In this document: one piece after another, positions 16,407 through 25,902 of the stretch | Position numbering within the stretch: position 1 is the stretch's first letter | Layout of the letters: the number at the start of each line of letters is the position of its first letter | NCBI RefSeq assembly: GCF_040676675.1 | Contig: NZ_JBFAPK010000007.1 | Location: forward strand, 62,001-126,000 | Length of the DNA: 64,000 bases | Direction: 5' to 3' | DNA from: JBFAPK01 sp040676675 | GTDB taxonomy: Bacteria; Actinomycetota; Actinomycetes; Mycobacteriales; Micromonosporaceae | Translations under genes and position numbers: made by a program | The notes under the pieces: model-generated | Told to the model about the DNA's origin: nothing | Seen by the model: the letters and a program-made list of their open reading frames with translations, nothing else | Databases searched by the model: none

Positions 16407-17075
16407 TCAGCCGGACACCGGCGTTCCCTCGCCGGTGGGACCGGGCTCCGGCGCGTAGAAGCCGGTGGTGTTCCGGATCGCGGTGGCCACCACCTCGGAG
16501 CTGGCGCCCGCCGCCCCGTACGCCGCACCCCACGCCTCGCTGCTGCTCGTCGCGAACCCCCGGCCCTCGGGCGAGACGGCCCACTCGTCCGGGTTGCCGA
16601 TCGACGTGCCGCCCAGGTGCAGGCCCAGGCCGAGCAGCGTCAGGTCCCAGCCGACCCCGACCGCGCCCGGGCCGTACCGGTCCCACATGGCGGGGTCGAC
16701 CGCCGCGACGTGTTCGAGTTCCAGCGTGGTCCGCTCGGGCGCGTCCGACCGCAGCCGGACCTCCACCTCGGAGCCGCCCGCCTCGGCGTGCTCACCGAAG
16801 ATCCAGGTCACCCGCAGCAGCCGGGGCGGCTCGCAGCGCAGGATCCGGCCGCCGGCGTTGCCGGTGAACTGGTACGTCCCGCCGGGGCGCAGGTCACCGC
16901 TGACCGGCAGGAACCAGCGGGTGAGCCGTTCCGGGGTGGTGATGGCGTCCCAGACGTCCTCGATCGCCGCGTCGTAGCCGCGCTCGGCGACGACCACCCG
17001 GGCGTCGCTCTCGCCGAGGGTTGTCTGGCCGACCCGCCGCCGGATGGCGTTGATCTCGTCGATGATGTCGATCAT
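16407..17075 (-). CDS. SRPBCC (AHSA1-like) domain protein
   Basis: START/AHSA1-like ligand-binding fold, 222 residues. Typical motifs are AAIEDVWDAITTPERLTRWF, GGTYQFTG, RLLRVTWIF and TTLELEHVA. It follows an ArsR-family gene by 51 bp on the same strand; ArsR plus AHSA1-domain pairs are a recurrent actinobacterial arrangement in which the regulator controls its partner. Ligand unknown. Confidence 0.85.
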   Translation of the reverse strand: MIDIIDEINAIRRRVGQTTLGESDARVVVAERGYDAAIEDVWDAITTPERLTRWFLPVSGDLRPGGTYQFTGNAGGRILRCEPPRLLRVTWIFGEHAEAGGSEVEVRLRSDAPERTTLELEHVAAVDPAMWDRYGPGAVGVGWDLTLLGLGLHLGGTSIGNPDEWAVSPEGRGFATSSSEAWGAAYGAAGASSEVVATAIRNTTGFYAPEPGPTGEGTPVSG

Positions 17076-17126
17076 TTCTCGTCCCTTTACGGGGAGGCGC
17101 CCGCCCTCGCCGGAACGGGTCGCCCC

Positions 17127-17510
17127 CTAACGGTCGGCGTCGGTCGCGGCCTCCCCACCCGCCGGCTCCGCCCCGCCGGGGCGCCCCCGGCGCTCCCGCT
17201 TTCCCCGGGCCAGCTCCGTGGCCAGCGCGTCGAGCCGCTGGTTCCAGAACCCCCGGAACCGGTCGAGCCAGAGGTCCACCTCGCGCAGCGGCGCCGAGTC
17301 CACGGCGTACAGCCGGCGGGTGCCCTCGGCCCGGACCGTGGCGAAGCCGTTGTCCCGCAGCACCCGGAGGTGCTGCGAGACCGCGGGCTGGGAGATGCCG
17401 AATTCACGCTGAACAGCGGCGCTGATCGCACCCGAGGTCTGTTCGCCGTCGGCGAGCAGCTCCAGGATCCGGCGCCGTACCGGATCACCGAGTACGTCGA
17501 ACGCGTGCAC
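17127..17510 (-). CDS. ArsR-family winged-helix regulator
   Basis: Small repressor-type regulator, 127 residues. The wHTH covers about residues 2-90, with FDVLGDPVRRRILELLADGE, the recognition helix ISQPAVSQHLRVLRD and wing VRAEGTRRLYAVD. The metal-binding ELCVCDL motif of true ArsR is absent, so it is not a metal sensor of that type. The C-terminal tail (95-127) is polar and likely disordered. First gene of a two-gene operon with the SRPBCC protein. Confidence 0.9.
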   Translation of the reverse strand: MHAFDVLGDPVRRRILELLADGEQTSGAISAAVQREFGISQPAVSQHLRVLRDNGFATVRAEGTRRLYAVDSAPLREVDLWLDRFRGFWNQRLDALATELARGKRERRGRPGGAEPAGGEAATDADR

Positions 17511-17566
17511 GACCGCGATAATCCCAGCTACGGCTTATATAAGTCAACTCTGAAACAGTGGGCAGG

Positions 17567-18976
17567 TCAGGGACGAGTCATCCGCAGCACGTCGAGCGCC
17601 TCGTCGAGCTGCTGCTCGGTCAGCCTGCCCGCCTCGACGTGCCCCCGGGAGAGCACGACCTCCCGGATGGTGGACGAGGTGGCGAGCGCCTCCTTGGCGA
17701 TGGAGGCCGCCTCCTCGTACCCGAGGTAGCGGTTCAGCGGCGTGACGATGGCGGGCGAGCCCTCCGCGTACGCCAGGGCGACCTCGGCGTTCGCGACCAG
17801 CCCGACCACGCAGCGGTCGGCGAGCAACCGGCTGGCGTTGGCCAGCAGGGTGATCGACTCCAGCAGGTTGCGCCCCATCACCGGCAGCATGACGTTGAGT
17901 TCGAAGTCCCCCTGCGAGCCGGCGAACCCGACGGCGGCGTCGTTGCCGATCACCTGCGCGCAGACCTGCCGGACCGCCTCGCAGACCACCGGATTGACCT
18001 TGCCAGGCATGATCGACGAGCCGGGCTGCAGGTCCGGGATACGCAGCTCCTTCAGGCCGGCCGCCGGACCGGAGCCCATCCACCGGATGTCGTTGACGAT
18101 CTTGTAAAGCCCGACGGCGACGGTACGGAGCTGGCCCGACGCCTCGACCAGCCCGTCCCGGGCGCCCTGCGCCTCGAAGTGGTTGCGCGCCTCGGTCAAC
18201 GGCAGGCCGGTCAGCTCGCGCAGCTTCTCGACCACCTTCCCGCCGAAGCCGGCCGGCGTGTTGATCCCCGTGCCGACCGCCGTACCGCCCAGCGGCAGCT
18301 CGGCGAGGCGGGGCAGCACGCCCTCCAGCCGCTCGACGCCGTACCGGACCTGGCTGGCGTACCCGGAGAACTCCTGCCCGAGCGTGACCGGCGTGGCGTC
18401 CATCAGGTGCGTACGGCCGGCCTTCACCACCGTGGCGAACTCCTCCACCTTGGACTCCAGCGCGGCGGCCAGGTGGTTGAGCGCGGGCAGCAGGTCGTGC
18501 ACGACCGCCTGCGTGGCGGCCAGGTGGATCGACGAGGGGAAGACGTCGTTGCTGGACTGGGAGGCGTTGACGTCGTCGTTCGCGTGCACCGACCGGCCCA
18601 GCTCCCGCGCGGCCAGGGTGGCGATCACCTCGTTCGCGTTCATGTTGGACGAGGTCCCCGAGCCGGTCTGGAAGACGTCGATCGGGAACTGGTCGTCGTA
18701 GCCGCCCTCGGCCACGTGCGCCGCCGCCGTGGCTATCGCCCGGGCGACCTCCGAATCCAGCACGCCGAGGTCGGCGTTGACCAGGGCCGCCGCGCCCTTG
18801 ATCTGCGCCAGGGCGCGGATGTGCGCCGGCTCCAGCCCGCGGCCCGAGATCGGGAAGTTCTGCACGGCACGCTGCGTCTGGGCCCGCCACAGCGCGTCGG
18901 CGGGCACCTCCACCTCGCCCATCGTGTCGCGTTCGATGCGGTAGCCCGTTGCCTCTGGTGTGGTCACGACATCCAT
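17567..18976 (-). CDS. fumC: Fumarate hydratase, class II
   Basis: Iron-independent fumarase (fumarate to L-malate, TCA cycle), 469 residues. The lyase signature GSSIMPGKVNPV is intact, as are GSGTSSNMNANEVIA and HANDDVNASQSSND. The aspartase family is close, but length and overall pattern favour FumC. The start may be ATG 18976 or the GTG nine bases in. A second, unrelated class I fumarase lies 1 kb away, with a GntR module between them. Confidence 0.92.
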   Translation of the reverse strand: MDVVTTPEATGYRIERDTMGEVEVPADALWRAQTQRAVQNFPISGRGLEPAHIRALAQIKGAAALVNADLGVLDSEVARAIATAAAHVAEGGYDDQFPIDVFQTGSGTSSNMNANEVIATLAARELGRSVHANDDVNASQSSNDVFPSSIHLAATQAVVHDLLPALNHLAAALESKVEEFATVVKAGRTHLMDATPVTLGQEFSGYASQVRYGVERLEGVLPRLAELPLGGTAVGTGINTPAGFGGKVVEKLRELTGLPLTEARNHFEAQGARDGLVEASGQLRTVAVGLYKIVNDIRWMGSGPAAGLKELRIPDLQPGSSIMPGKVNPVVCEAVRQVCAQVIGNDAAVGFAGSQGDFELNVMLPVMGRNLLESITLLANASRLLADRCVVGLVANAEVALAYAEGSPAIVTPLNRYLGYEEAASIAKEALATSSTIREVVLSRGHVEAGRLTEQQLDEALDVLRMTRP

Positions 18977-19003
18977 CCTGCCGCGCCGCCGACCAGCCCG
19001 CAG

Positions 19004-19162
19004 ATGATCCTGGCCACCACCGCCCGCTTACCGAACAATGCCGGGGCGCCGTTCATCAGTGAGATCCAACTGCACGTCCCCGGGCCACCGGAAAGGAGGC
19101 CGATCGGCGGGCCCACTGAGGAGATCCTGGAGATGTTGGAACAGACGGCGCTCGTTCGTTGA
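19004..19162 (+). CDS. Short ORF, possible gene remnant
   Basis: A 52-residue frame (ATG 19004) whose second half, with ISEIQLHVPGPPE and TEEILEMLEQTALVR, has the composition of a real protein rather than a GC-rich shadow. No ribosome site is seen. It is convergent with the GntR gene, four bases apart. It may be a decayed or very small accessory gene; I do not recognise it. Confidence 0.28.
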   Translation: MILATTARLPNNAGAPFISEIQLHVPGPPERRPIGGPTEEILEMLEQTALVR

Positions 19163-19166
19163 CGAT

Positions 19167-19436
19167 TTAAGCGTCAACGGCTCCGGTGTCCCCGGGCTCC
19201 GGCTCGGGCCTGACGAATGTGCCGCGCCCGGTAAACGTCACCACCCGGCCCTCGTCGCGTAACAGATCGAGCGCAGTCCGCACGGTGCCGCGCGCTACGT
19301 CGTACGTCTGCGCCAACGTCACCTCACCGGGGAGCTTGTGCCCGGGTGGCCACTCGCCGCTGTCGATCTTCGCCCGTAGCGCGTCGGCCACCTGTTCAGC
19401 GAAGGAGCGCGGTGACCACGGGTCGATCATGCCCAC
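19167..19436 (-). CDS. GntR-type winged-helix regulator without effector domain
   Basis: Only 89 residues: an N-terminal GntR wHTH (FAEQVADALRAKIDSGEWPP, LPGEVTLAQTYDVARGTVRTAL, wing VTFTGRGTFV) and a short tail. The FCD or UTRA effector domain of full-length members is absent, so it may respond to no ligand or act with a partner. An inverted repeat sits in front of it between divergent genes, fitting autoregulation. The start is GTG 19436 or ATG 19430. Such short GntR proteins are common on actinobacterial mobile elements. Confidence 0.82.
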   Translation of the reverse strand: MGMIDPWSPRSFAEQVADALRAKIDSGEWPPGHKLPGEVTLAQTYDVARGTVRTALDLLRDEGRVVTFTGRGTFVRPEPEPGDTGAVDA

Positions 19437-19444
19437 AGGCTTTC

Positions 19445-19503
19445 ACCTGTCCAGCCACGCCAGCCTGTCTATGGTGTTCTCTTTATGGACAGGCTGGACA
19501 GGT
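19445..19503. promoter_or_regulatory. Nested inverted-repeat operator between GntR and divergent small ORFs
   Basis: ACCTGTCCAGCC (19445-19456) pairs with GGCTGGACAGGT (19492-19503); inside it CAGCCTGTC (19461-19469) pairs with GACAGGCTG (19488-19496). A plus-strand promoter with TGGACA (19486-19491) and TACGGT (19510-19515), 18 bases apart, overlaps the right arms, so a bound repressor would block it. Confidence 0.6.
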
Positions 19504-19587
19504 TGGGTCTACGGTGGGGTGAAAGTCGGCCCGAGCAGCGCGGACACGCAACCCGGGGCCTTGATCGGACACGGGAGGTCCGACCCG

Positions 19588-19644
19588 ATGAACAGTCTCT
19601 CTTGTTCTGTCCCGTCAGCGCCGCGCGGAAGGCGCGTCTCATGA
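19588..19644 (+). CDS. Possible 18-residue leader ORF
   Basis: ATG 19588 has a good ribosome site (GGGAGGT, nine bases upstream) and encodes 18 residues. Its stop overlaps the ATG of the next ORF as ATGA. That favours a leader peptide or translational coupling. Too short to judge by composition. Confidence 0.35.
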   Translation: MNSLSCSVPSAPRGRRVS

Positions 19645-19832
19645 CGATCCTGGCGGTCGGCGCGCGTCAACTGCCGAGAAGCGAGCTGGTCGAGGTGTGG
19701 ATGGACGCCGGCTCCAGCTGCACGGGACAGCGCGTCACGGTTCCCGTGAAGTGTCTGACCCTCTCCGGCCTCGACCGGGGCGAGGGCCGAACGGCGCTGT
19801 ACGAGTACGACTCGGGCGACCGCCGGGAGTGA
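19641..19832 (+). CDS. Small hypothetical protein
   Basis: A 63-residue protein with TILAVGARQLPRSELVEVW and two cysteines, ending just before a 50-bp palindrome. It is divergent from the GntR gene and probably under its operator. The frame stays open upstream (reading DEQSLLFCPVSAARKARL before the ATG), so a longer product from a non-ATG start is possible. Family not recognised. Confidence 0.5.
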   Translation: MTILAVGARQLPRSELVEVWMDAGSSCTGQRVTVPVKCLTLSGLDRGEGRTALYEYDSGDRRE

Positions 19833-19858
19833 CACCTGCGGCGCGACGATTGTGGCCG

Positions 19859-19908
19859 CAATCTTGGTACGGGGCGGCCCCTATAGGGGCCGCCCCGTAC
19901 CAAGATTG
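19859..19908. terminator. 50-bp perfect palindrome between convergent genes
   Basis: Every base from 19859 to 19908 pairs with its mirror; the centre is CTATAG. It lies between the plus-strand small ORF and the minus-strand class I fumarase gene, so a bidirectional terminator is the simplest reading. A second small repeat, TGTATTC...GAATACA, follows at about 19912-19937. Confidence 0.75.
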
Positions 19909-20036
19909 GTTCTGTATTCCCTGGAAGGAGCGAATACAGTGACGAGGTACGCCCCGGTGCCGCCTCTGCCAGGCATGCTGCCCGGGGCATTGCCATCTCC
20001 GCCGGCAGCGCCGTGCTGTCTCCGCCGGCAGCGCCG

Positions 20037-21707
<1,671 letters not shown>

Positions 21708-21774
21708 GACCGGCAAGCCTAAGCCAGCCGGGCCGGTCCGTCGCACCCGCCGGGTCGGTCGTGGGACGGCGCTC

Positions 21775-23232
21775 TCATCCGTCCTTCCCGCCGCCCGGTG
21801 CCGGGCACACCTCGTCCTTCGGGCCGGCACAGGTGGGGCCCCCGGAACCGGGCTCGTCGCCCCGTCCCGGGCCGGATCCGGGGCCTGCCCCCGGGCGGTC
21901 CGGACCCGCCGGCGCCGACCCCGCTCCGGCGAAGCGGACGTACCCGATGTCCCGGCCGTCGCCGATCACCATCCCGGCCGGACCGACCGCGAGTACCTTC
22001 GCCGACGAGCGGAGCGTGGCCAGCTCCCGCCCGGTACGCGGGTCGAGGGCGACGATCCGGTCCGGCCGGTGGTCCACAATCACCGCCGCGTACGGGGTGA
22101 GCGCGGCGCCGCCCTTCGGGTCGATCGGGCGGGTCCAGCGGGCGGCCGACGCGGTCAGCTCGTAACCGCCGAGCGTCCGCTTGTCGGCGGAGCGGGCCAG
22201 CGTGTACCGGTCGTCGACGGCGAGCAGCTTCTCGCCCTCCTTGCCGACCCAGAGCAGCCGCCCGTCGTAGCCGTCGAGGATCGCCTCCCGGCCGTCCGGG
22301 CCGACGCCGACCAGCACGTTGCGCCCGCCCTGCGGGCCCTGCCGCTGGGCGCAGCCCGCGCCGTCGGCGGTACGCAGGTTCACCCCGGCCCGGCGCCAGA
22401 CCTCCTGTCCCGTGACCGGGTCCCGCGCCACGACCGTGAAGTAGCAGGTGCCGTCGGCGGAGCGGGCCCCGATCCGCAGCAGCCGCCCACCGGCCACGAC
22501 CAGCTTGTCGTTCTCCCCCGGTTCGGACTCCTGCACCATCCGCCCGGTGGCCGTGTCGACAATCTGGACCCGGCCGTCCACCGGCAGGCCGAGCAGGGAG
22601 GGCATCTGTTCCGGACCGGCGGCGCCCGGGTCGACCTGCTCGGTGGCGAGCCGGCGGGTGCCGAGCGTCTCCGGGTTGTCGGCGAGCCAGCCCACCTTGA
22701 CGCCCTCCAGGAACGTGGTCCAGAGCGGCTTCGCGCCGCGCGGCTCCCAGGCGGTCAGGGTGCAGTCCTTGGCGTCGTCACAGTGGACGTCGAGCAGCGC
22801 GTTGCGGTAGCTCCAGACCCCGATCGCGTCGCCGTCGTGGCGCCGCACCGCGCCGCTCGCGGGGTCGACCAGGTCGTACCCCTTCACCAGGAGCTTGCCC
22901 ACGGCGACCACGGCGTCCCGGTCGCCGCCGGCCACCGCGACCCAGTCGGCCTTGCGCTCCCAGAGCCGTACGCCGGTGCTGAGGCTGCGCGCCTCGACGC
23001 TGGTGCGCTGCTGCACGATCACGGTGTCCCCGGCGATGGTGACGCTCTTGGGGCTGCCACCCACCCGCTGCTGCCAGACCACGTCCGGCTCGGATAGGGG
23101 CTGGCTGCGGTTGACCCAGCTCCACAGGTTCGGGAACGGGTTCCAGACGTTGGTGGCGGCGAGCACGATCACGACGATCAGCGCGAAGGCGAGGAAACCC
23201 TTCACGTGCAGGCGACCGCTGCCTCTCGCCAC
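21775..23232 (-). CDS. Membrane-anchored PQQ-like beta-propeller protein
   Basis: 485 residues. One N-terminal membrane helix (about 11-28, FLAFALIVVIVLAA) is followed by a PQQ/WD40-like repeat domain with blade motifs such as GVRLWERKADWVAV, GQEVWRRAG and GRLLWVGKEG. The Pro/Gly-rich tail contains two cysteines. It resembles the propeller of the 7268 fusion and the 30484 protein, but has no catalytic quinone-enzyme features. Exported sensor or scaffold role is inference. GTG 23232 follows TACCGT by six bases (leaderless). Confidence 0.82.
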   Translation of the reverse strand: MARGSGRLHVKGFLAFALIVVIVLAATNVWNPFPNLWSWVNRSQPLSEPDVVWQQRVGGSPKSVTIAGDTVIVQQRTSVEARSLSTGVRLWERKADWVAVAGGDRDAVVAVGKLLVKGYDLVDPASGAVRRHDGDAIGVWSYRNALLDVHCDDAKDCTLTAWEPRGAKPLWTTFLEGVKVGWLADNPETLGTRRLATEQVDPGAAGPEQMPSLLGLPVDGRVQIVDTATGRMVQESEPGENDKLVVAGGRLLRIGARSADGTCYFTVVARDPVTGQEVWRRAGVNLRTADGAGCAQRQGPQGGRNVLVGVGPDGREAILDGYDGRLLWVGKEGEKLLAVDDRYTLARSADKRTLGGYELTASAARWTRPIDPKGGAALTPYAAVIVDHRPDRIVALDPRTGRELATLRSSAKVLAVGPAGMVIGDGRDIGYVRFAGAGSAPAGPDRPGAGPGSGPGRGDEPGSGGPTCAGPKDEVCPAPGGGKDG

Positions 23233-23238
23233 GGGATC

Positions 23239-23244
23239 ACGGTA
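23239..23244 (-). promoter_or_regulatory. -10 box of leaderless PQQ-protein gene
   Basis: TACCGT on the minus strand ends six bases before GTG 23232, and no ribosome site lies between. Confidence 0.45.
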
Positions 23245-23296
23245 ACCAGGGCCGGCGGCCGGACGCGCTAAGGCGCTGACCGTGTCGTCCCGGTAT

Positions 23297-23809
23297 TTAC
23301 CCTTGGTGCTGATCTTCCACGGGCAACCCCACGGTCGAGCGGACCAACGGCAGCGTCCGGTACGGGATCTGCTCGGTCAGCGCGATGAGGGTCGAGGCCC
23401 GGGTGATCGCCTCCGACGAGAGGATCTGGTCCAGCACCCGTTGCAGGTCCGTGTTGGAGCGGGCGACCACCCGGCAGAGCATGTCGCTCGCCCCGGTGCT
23501 GGTGTACGCCTCCAGCACCTCGGGGATCCGGGACAGGTGCGCGGTCACCCGGTCGTGCCCGTGCCGCTGACTGATCTCCAGGGTCACGAACGAGGTCACC
23601 CCGAACCCGATCGCCGCCGGCGAGATCTCCGGCCCGAAGCCGCGGATGATCCCCCGCGCCAGCAGCTTGTCGAGCCGGGCCTGGACCGTGCCGCGGGCCA
23701 CCCCCAGCCGGCGGGAGCACTCCAGCACGCCGATCCGCGGCTCGGCGGCGAGCAGTTCGATCAGGCGCACGTCGAGTCGATCAAGCTGGGCATCGTGTAC
23801 AGCGGTCAC
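23297..23809 (-). CDS. Lrp/AsnC-family regulator
   Basis: Feast/famine regulator, about 170 residues. An AsnC-type HTH (LDVRLIELLAAEPRIGVLECSRRLG, recognition helix ARGTVQARLDKLL) precedes a RAM/ACT-like effector domain (about 80-160) that normally binds amino acids. It is divergent from hppD, so tyrosine or phenylalanine response is likely. I prefer GTG 23809, eight bases after TATGGT (23818-23823); ATG 23833 would lie upstream of that box. Confidence 0.88.
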   Translation of the reverse strand: MTAVHDAQLDRLDVRLIELLAAEPRIGVLECSRRLGVARGTVQARLDKLLARGIIRGFGPEISPAAIGFGVTSFVTLEISQRHGHDRVTAHLSRIPEVLEAYTSTGASDMLCRVVARSNTDLQRVLDQILSSEAITRASTLIALTEQIPYRTLPLVRSTVGLPVEDQHQG

Positions 23810-23817
23810 GGGAGTTG

Positions 23818-23823
23818 ACCATA
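23818..23823 (-). promoter_or_regulatory. -10 box of Lrp-family gene
   Basis: TATGGT on the minus strand, eight bases before GTG 23809; supports a leaderless message and the shorter start. Confidence 0.35.
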
Positions 23824-23853
23824 CCGAATGCACAAGCTGACCAGATTCCTACT

Positions 23854-23870
23854 GAACTGTTGCACAGTTC
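23854..23870. promoter_or_regulatory. Candidate operator in the lrp-hppD divergent region
   Basis: GAACTGT-TGC-ACAGTTC, a perfect inverted repeat with 7-base arms, between the two divergent genes. Size and position fit an Lrp-type site controlling hppD and the regulator itself. Confidence 0.5.
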
Positions 23871-23967
23871 CGGCGCTGCCCGGGATGCTCGCCCCAACAC
23901 CGGTACCACCGCCCACCGGTACCAGCGCGGCAGCCCACCGGCCGCCGCCACACGGAAGGAGCCCGAC

Positions 23968-25173
23968 GTGACTCAGGCGATCGACCGGCCGCCCCTCGGC
24001 GACGACGCGGACATCGACGGTCTCGTGGGCGCGGTCGCCCACGACATCTCCGCCGACCCGTTCCCCGTGAAGGGCATGGACCACATCCAGTTCCTGGTGG
24101 GCAACGCCAAGCAGGCCGCCCACTACTACTCCACCGCCTTCGGCATGACCTGCGTGGCGTACCGGGGCCCGGAACAGGGCTTCCGCGACCACGCCGAGTA
24201 CGTGCTGACCAGCGGCTCGGCCCGGTTCGTGCTGACCGGTGCCGTCCGCCCCGACGCGCCGGGCGCCGAGCACGTCAGCCGGCACAGCGACGGGGTGGTG
24301 GACATCGCCCTGGAGGTGCCCGACGTGGACGCCGCGTACGCGTACGCCACCGCGCAGGGTGCCACCGGGCTCACCGCCCCGCACGACCTGACCGACGAGC
24401 ACGGCACGGTCCGGGTGGCCGCCATCGCCACGTACGGCGACACCCGCCACTCGCTGATCGACCGCTCCCGCTACGAGGGCCCGTTCCTGCCCGGCTTCGT
24501 CGCCCGCGGTCCGATCGTCGACCGGCAGCCGATGATCGAGGCCGGGGTGCAGCCCAAGCGCTTCTTCCAGGCGGTCGACCACGTCGTCGGCAACGTGGAA
24601 CTGGGCCGGATGGACGAGTGGGTGGAGTTCTACCGCCGGGTCATGGGTTTCACCAACATGGCGGAGTTCATCGGCGACGACATCGCCACCGACTACTCGG
24701 CACTGATGTCGAAGGTGGTCGCCAACGGCACCCGGAAGGTGAAGTTCCCGCTCAACGAGCCGGCGGCGGCCCGCAAGAAGTCCCAGATCGACGAGTACCT
24801 GGAGTTCTACGGCGGCCCGGGCGCCCAGCACATCGCGGTCGCCACCAACGACATCCTGGCCAGCGTCGACGCGATGCGCGCCGCCGGGGTGGAGTTCCTC
24901 GACACGCCCGACTCCTACTACGAGGACCCGGAGCTGCGGGCCCGTATCGGCCAGGTCCGGGCCCCGATCGAGGAGTTGCAGGCCCGCCGGATCCTGGTCG
25001 ACCGGGACGAGGACGGATACCTGTTGCAGATCTTCACAAAGCCGGTGCAGGACCGGCCGACCGTCTTCTTCGAGTTGATCGAGCGGCACGGCTCGCTCGG
25101 CTTCGGCAAGGGCAACTTCAAGGCGCTCTTCCAGGCCATCGAGCGGGAACAGGAACGTCGCGGAAATTTGTAA
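23968..25173 (+). CDS. hppD: 4-Hydroxyphenylpyruvate dioxygenase
   Basis: Fe(II) dioxygenase that converts 4-hydroxyphenylpyruvate to homogentisate (tyrosine catabolism), 401 residues. Two VOC-type halves are visible (MDHIQFLVGNAKQAAHYY and VDHVVGNVELGRMDEWVEF). The metal ligands are the His of VDHVVG, the His of GAQHIAVATND and the Glu of FFELIERHG. The C-terminal lid helix GNFKALFQAIEREQE is complete. GTG 23968 has GGAAGGAG seven bases upstream. hmgA and fahA for the later steps lie 10-12 kb downstream. Confidence 0.97.
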   Translation: MTQAIDRPPLGDDADIDGLVGAVAHDISADPFPVKGMDHIQFLVGNAKQAAHYYSTAFGMTCVAYRGPEQGFRDHAEYVLTSGSARFVLTGAVRPDAPGAEHVSRHSDGVVDIALEVPDVDAAYAYATAQGATGLTAPHDLTDEHGTVRVAAIATYGDTRHSLIDRSRYEGPFLPGFVARGPIVDRQPMIEAGVQPKRFFQAVDHVVGNVELGRMDEWVEFYRRVMGFTNMAEFIGDDIATDYSALMSKVVANGTRKVKFPLNEPAAARKKSQIDEYLEFYGGPGAQHIAVATNDILASVDAMRAAGVEFLDTPDSYYEDPELRARIGQVRAPIEELQARRILVDRDEDGYLLQIFTKPVQDRPTVFFELIERHGSLGFGKGNFKALFQAIEREQERRGNL

Positions 25174-25184
25174 GACTGTCGGGC

Positions 25185-25883
25185 GTGACTCAGCCCCCCG
25201 CTCGTGAGCCGTGGCCGCCGGCCGCCACACCGCCGCCCCCGCCGGGCCCCGCCCCGGCGGGGCCCGGCATCCCCCACCAGCCCGGACCCGGCGCGGTACC
25301 GCTCTGGGACCCGGCCGCGCCGGGCTACGGCCCGCCCGGCCGGTACCACTTCACCCCGCCGCCACCGCCGCTCAGCCCGGCCGGGCAGCCGCTGGCCAGC
25401 TTCGCCGACCGGCTCCTGGCGCACCTGATCGACGGTGCGGTCTTCACCGTGGTCGGGATGCTGCTCGCGATACCGGCGTTCATCTTCTTCTTTCTCAAGA
25501 TCCAGTCGGACCTCCAGGTGCAGCCCGACGGGACGCTGGCCGAACCGGACTTCGTGGGTCTCTTCGGGCCGCTGCTGCTGATCGAACTCGGCCTCGTGGT
25601 CGCGATGCTGGTCGTCGCCTACGTCTACTACGTGGAGCTGATGTTCCGCAGCGGCCAGACCCTCGGGAAGCGGGTCATGAAGATCAAGGTGGTGCCGCTC
25701 TCCCCGGCCGCCTCGCTCGACCGCGCCGGCGCCGCCCGGCGGTACCTCGTGCAGTTCGTGGCGGCGATGTTCGTGCCGGGGGCGAGCTACGTCGACGGGT
25801 TGTGGCAGCTCTGGGACAAGCCCTACCAGCAGTGCCTCCACGACAAGTTCGCCCGTACGGTGGTCGTTAAGGTTCCAGGATGA
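25185..25883 (+). CDS. RDD-family membrane protein
   Basis: 232 residues. A Pro-rich cytoplasmic N-terminus (1-65) is followed by an RDD domain with the diagnostic Arg and Asp in FADRLLAHLIDGAVF, two to three hydrophobic segments and SGQTLGKRVMKIKVV. GTG 25185 is 12 bp after the hppD stop and has no ribosome site. RDD proteins are membrane proteins of poorly defined, possibly transport, function. A paralogue follows directly. Confidence 0.85.
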   Translation: MTQPPAREPWPPAATPPPPPGPAPAGPGIPHQPGPGAVPLWDPAAPGYGPPGRYHFTPPPPPLSPAGQPLASFADRLLAHLIDGAVFTVVGMLLAIPAFIFFFLKIQSDLQVQPDGTLAEPDFVGLFGPLLLIELGLVVAMLVVAYVYYVELMFRSGQTLGKRVMKIKVVPLSPAASLDRAGAARRYLVQFVAAMFVPGASYVDGLWQLWDKPYQQCLHDKFARTVVVKVPG

Positions 25884-25902
25884 CCAGATTGAGGTCGGCG
25901 GC

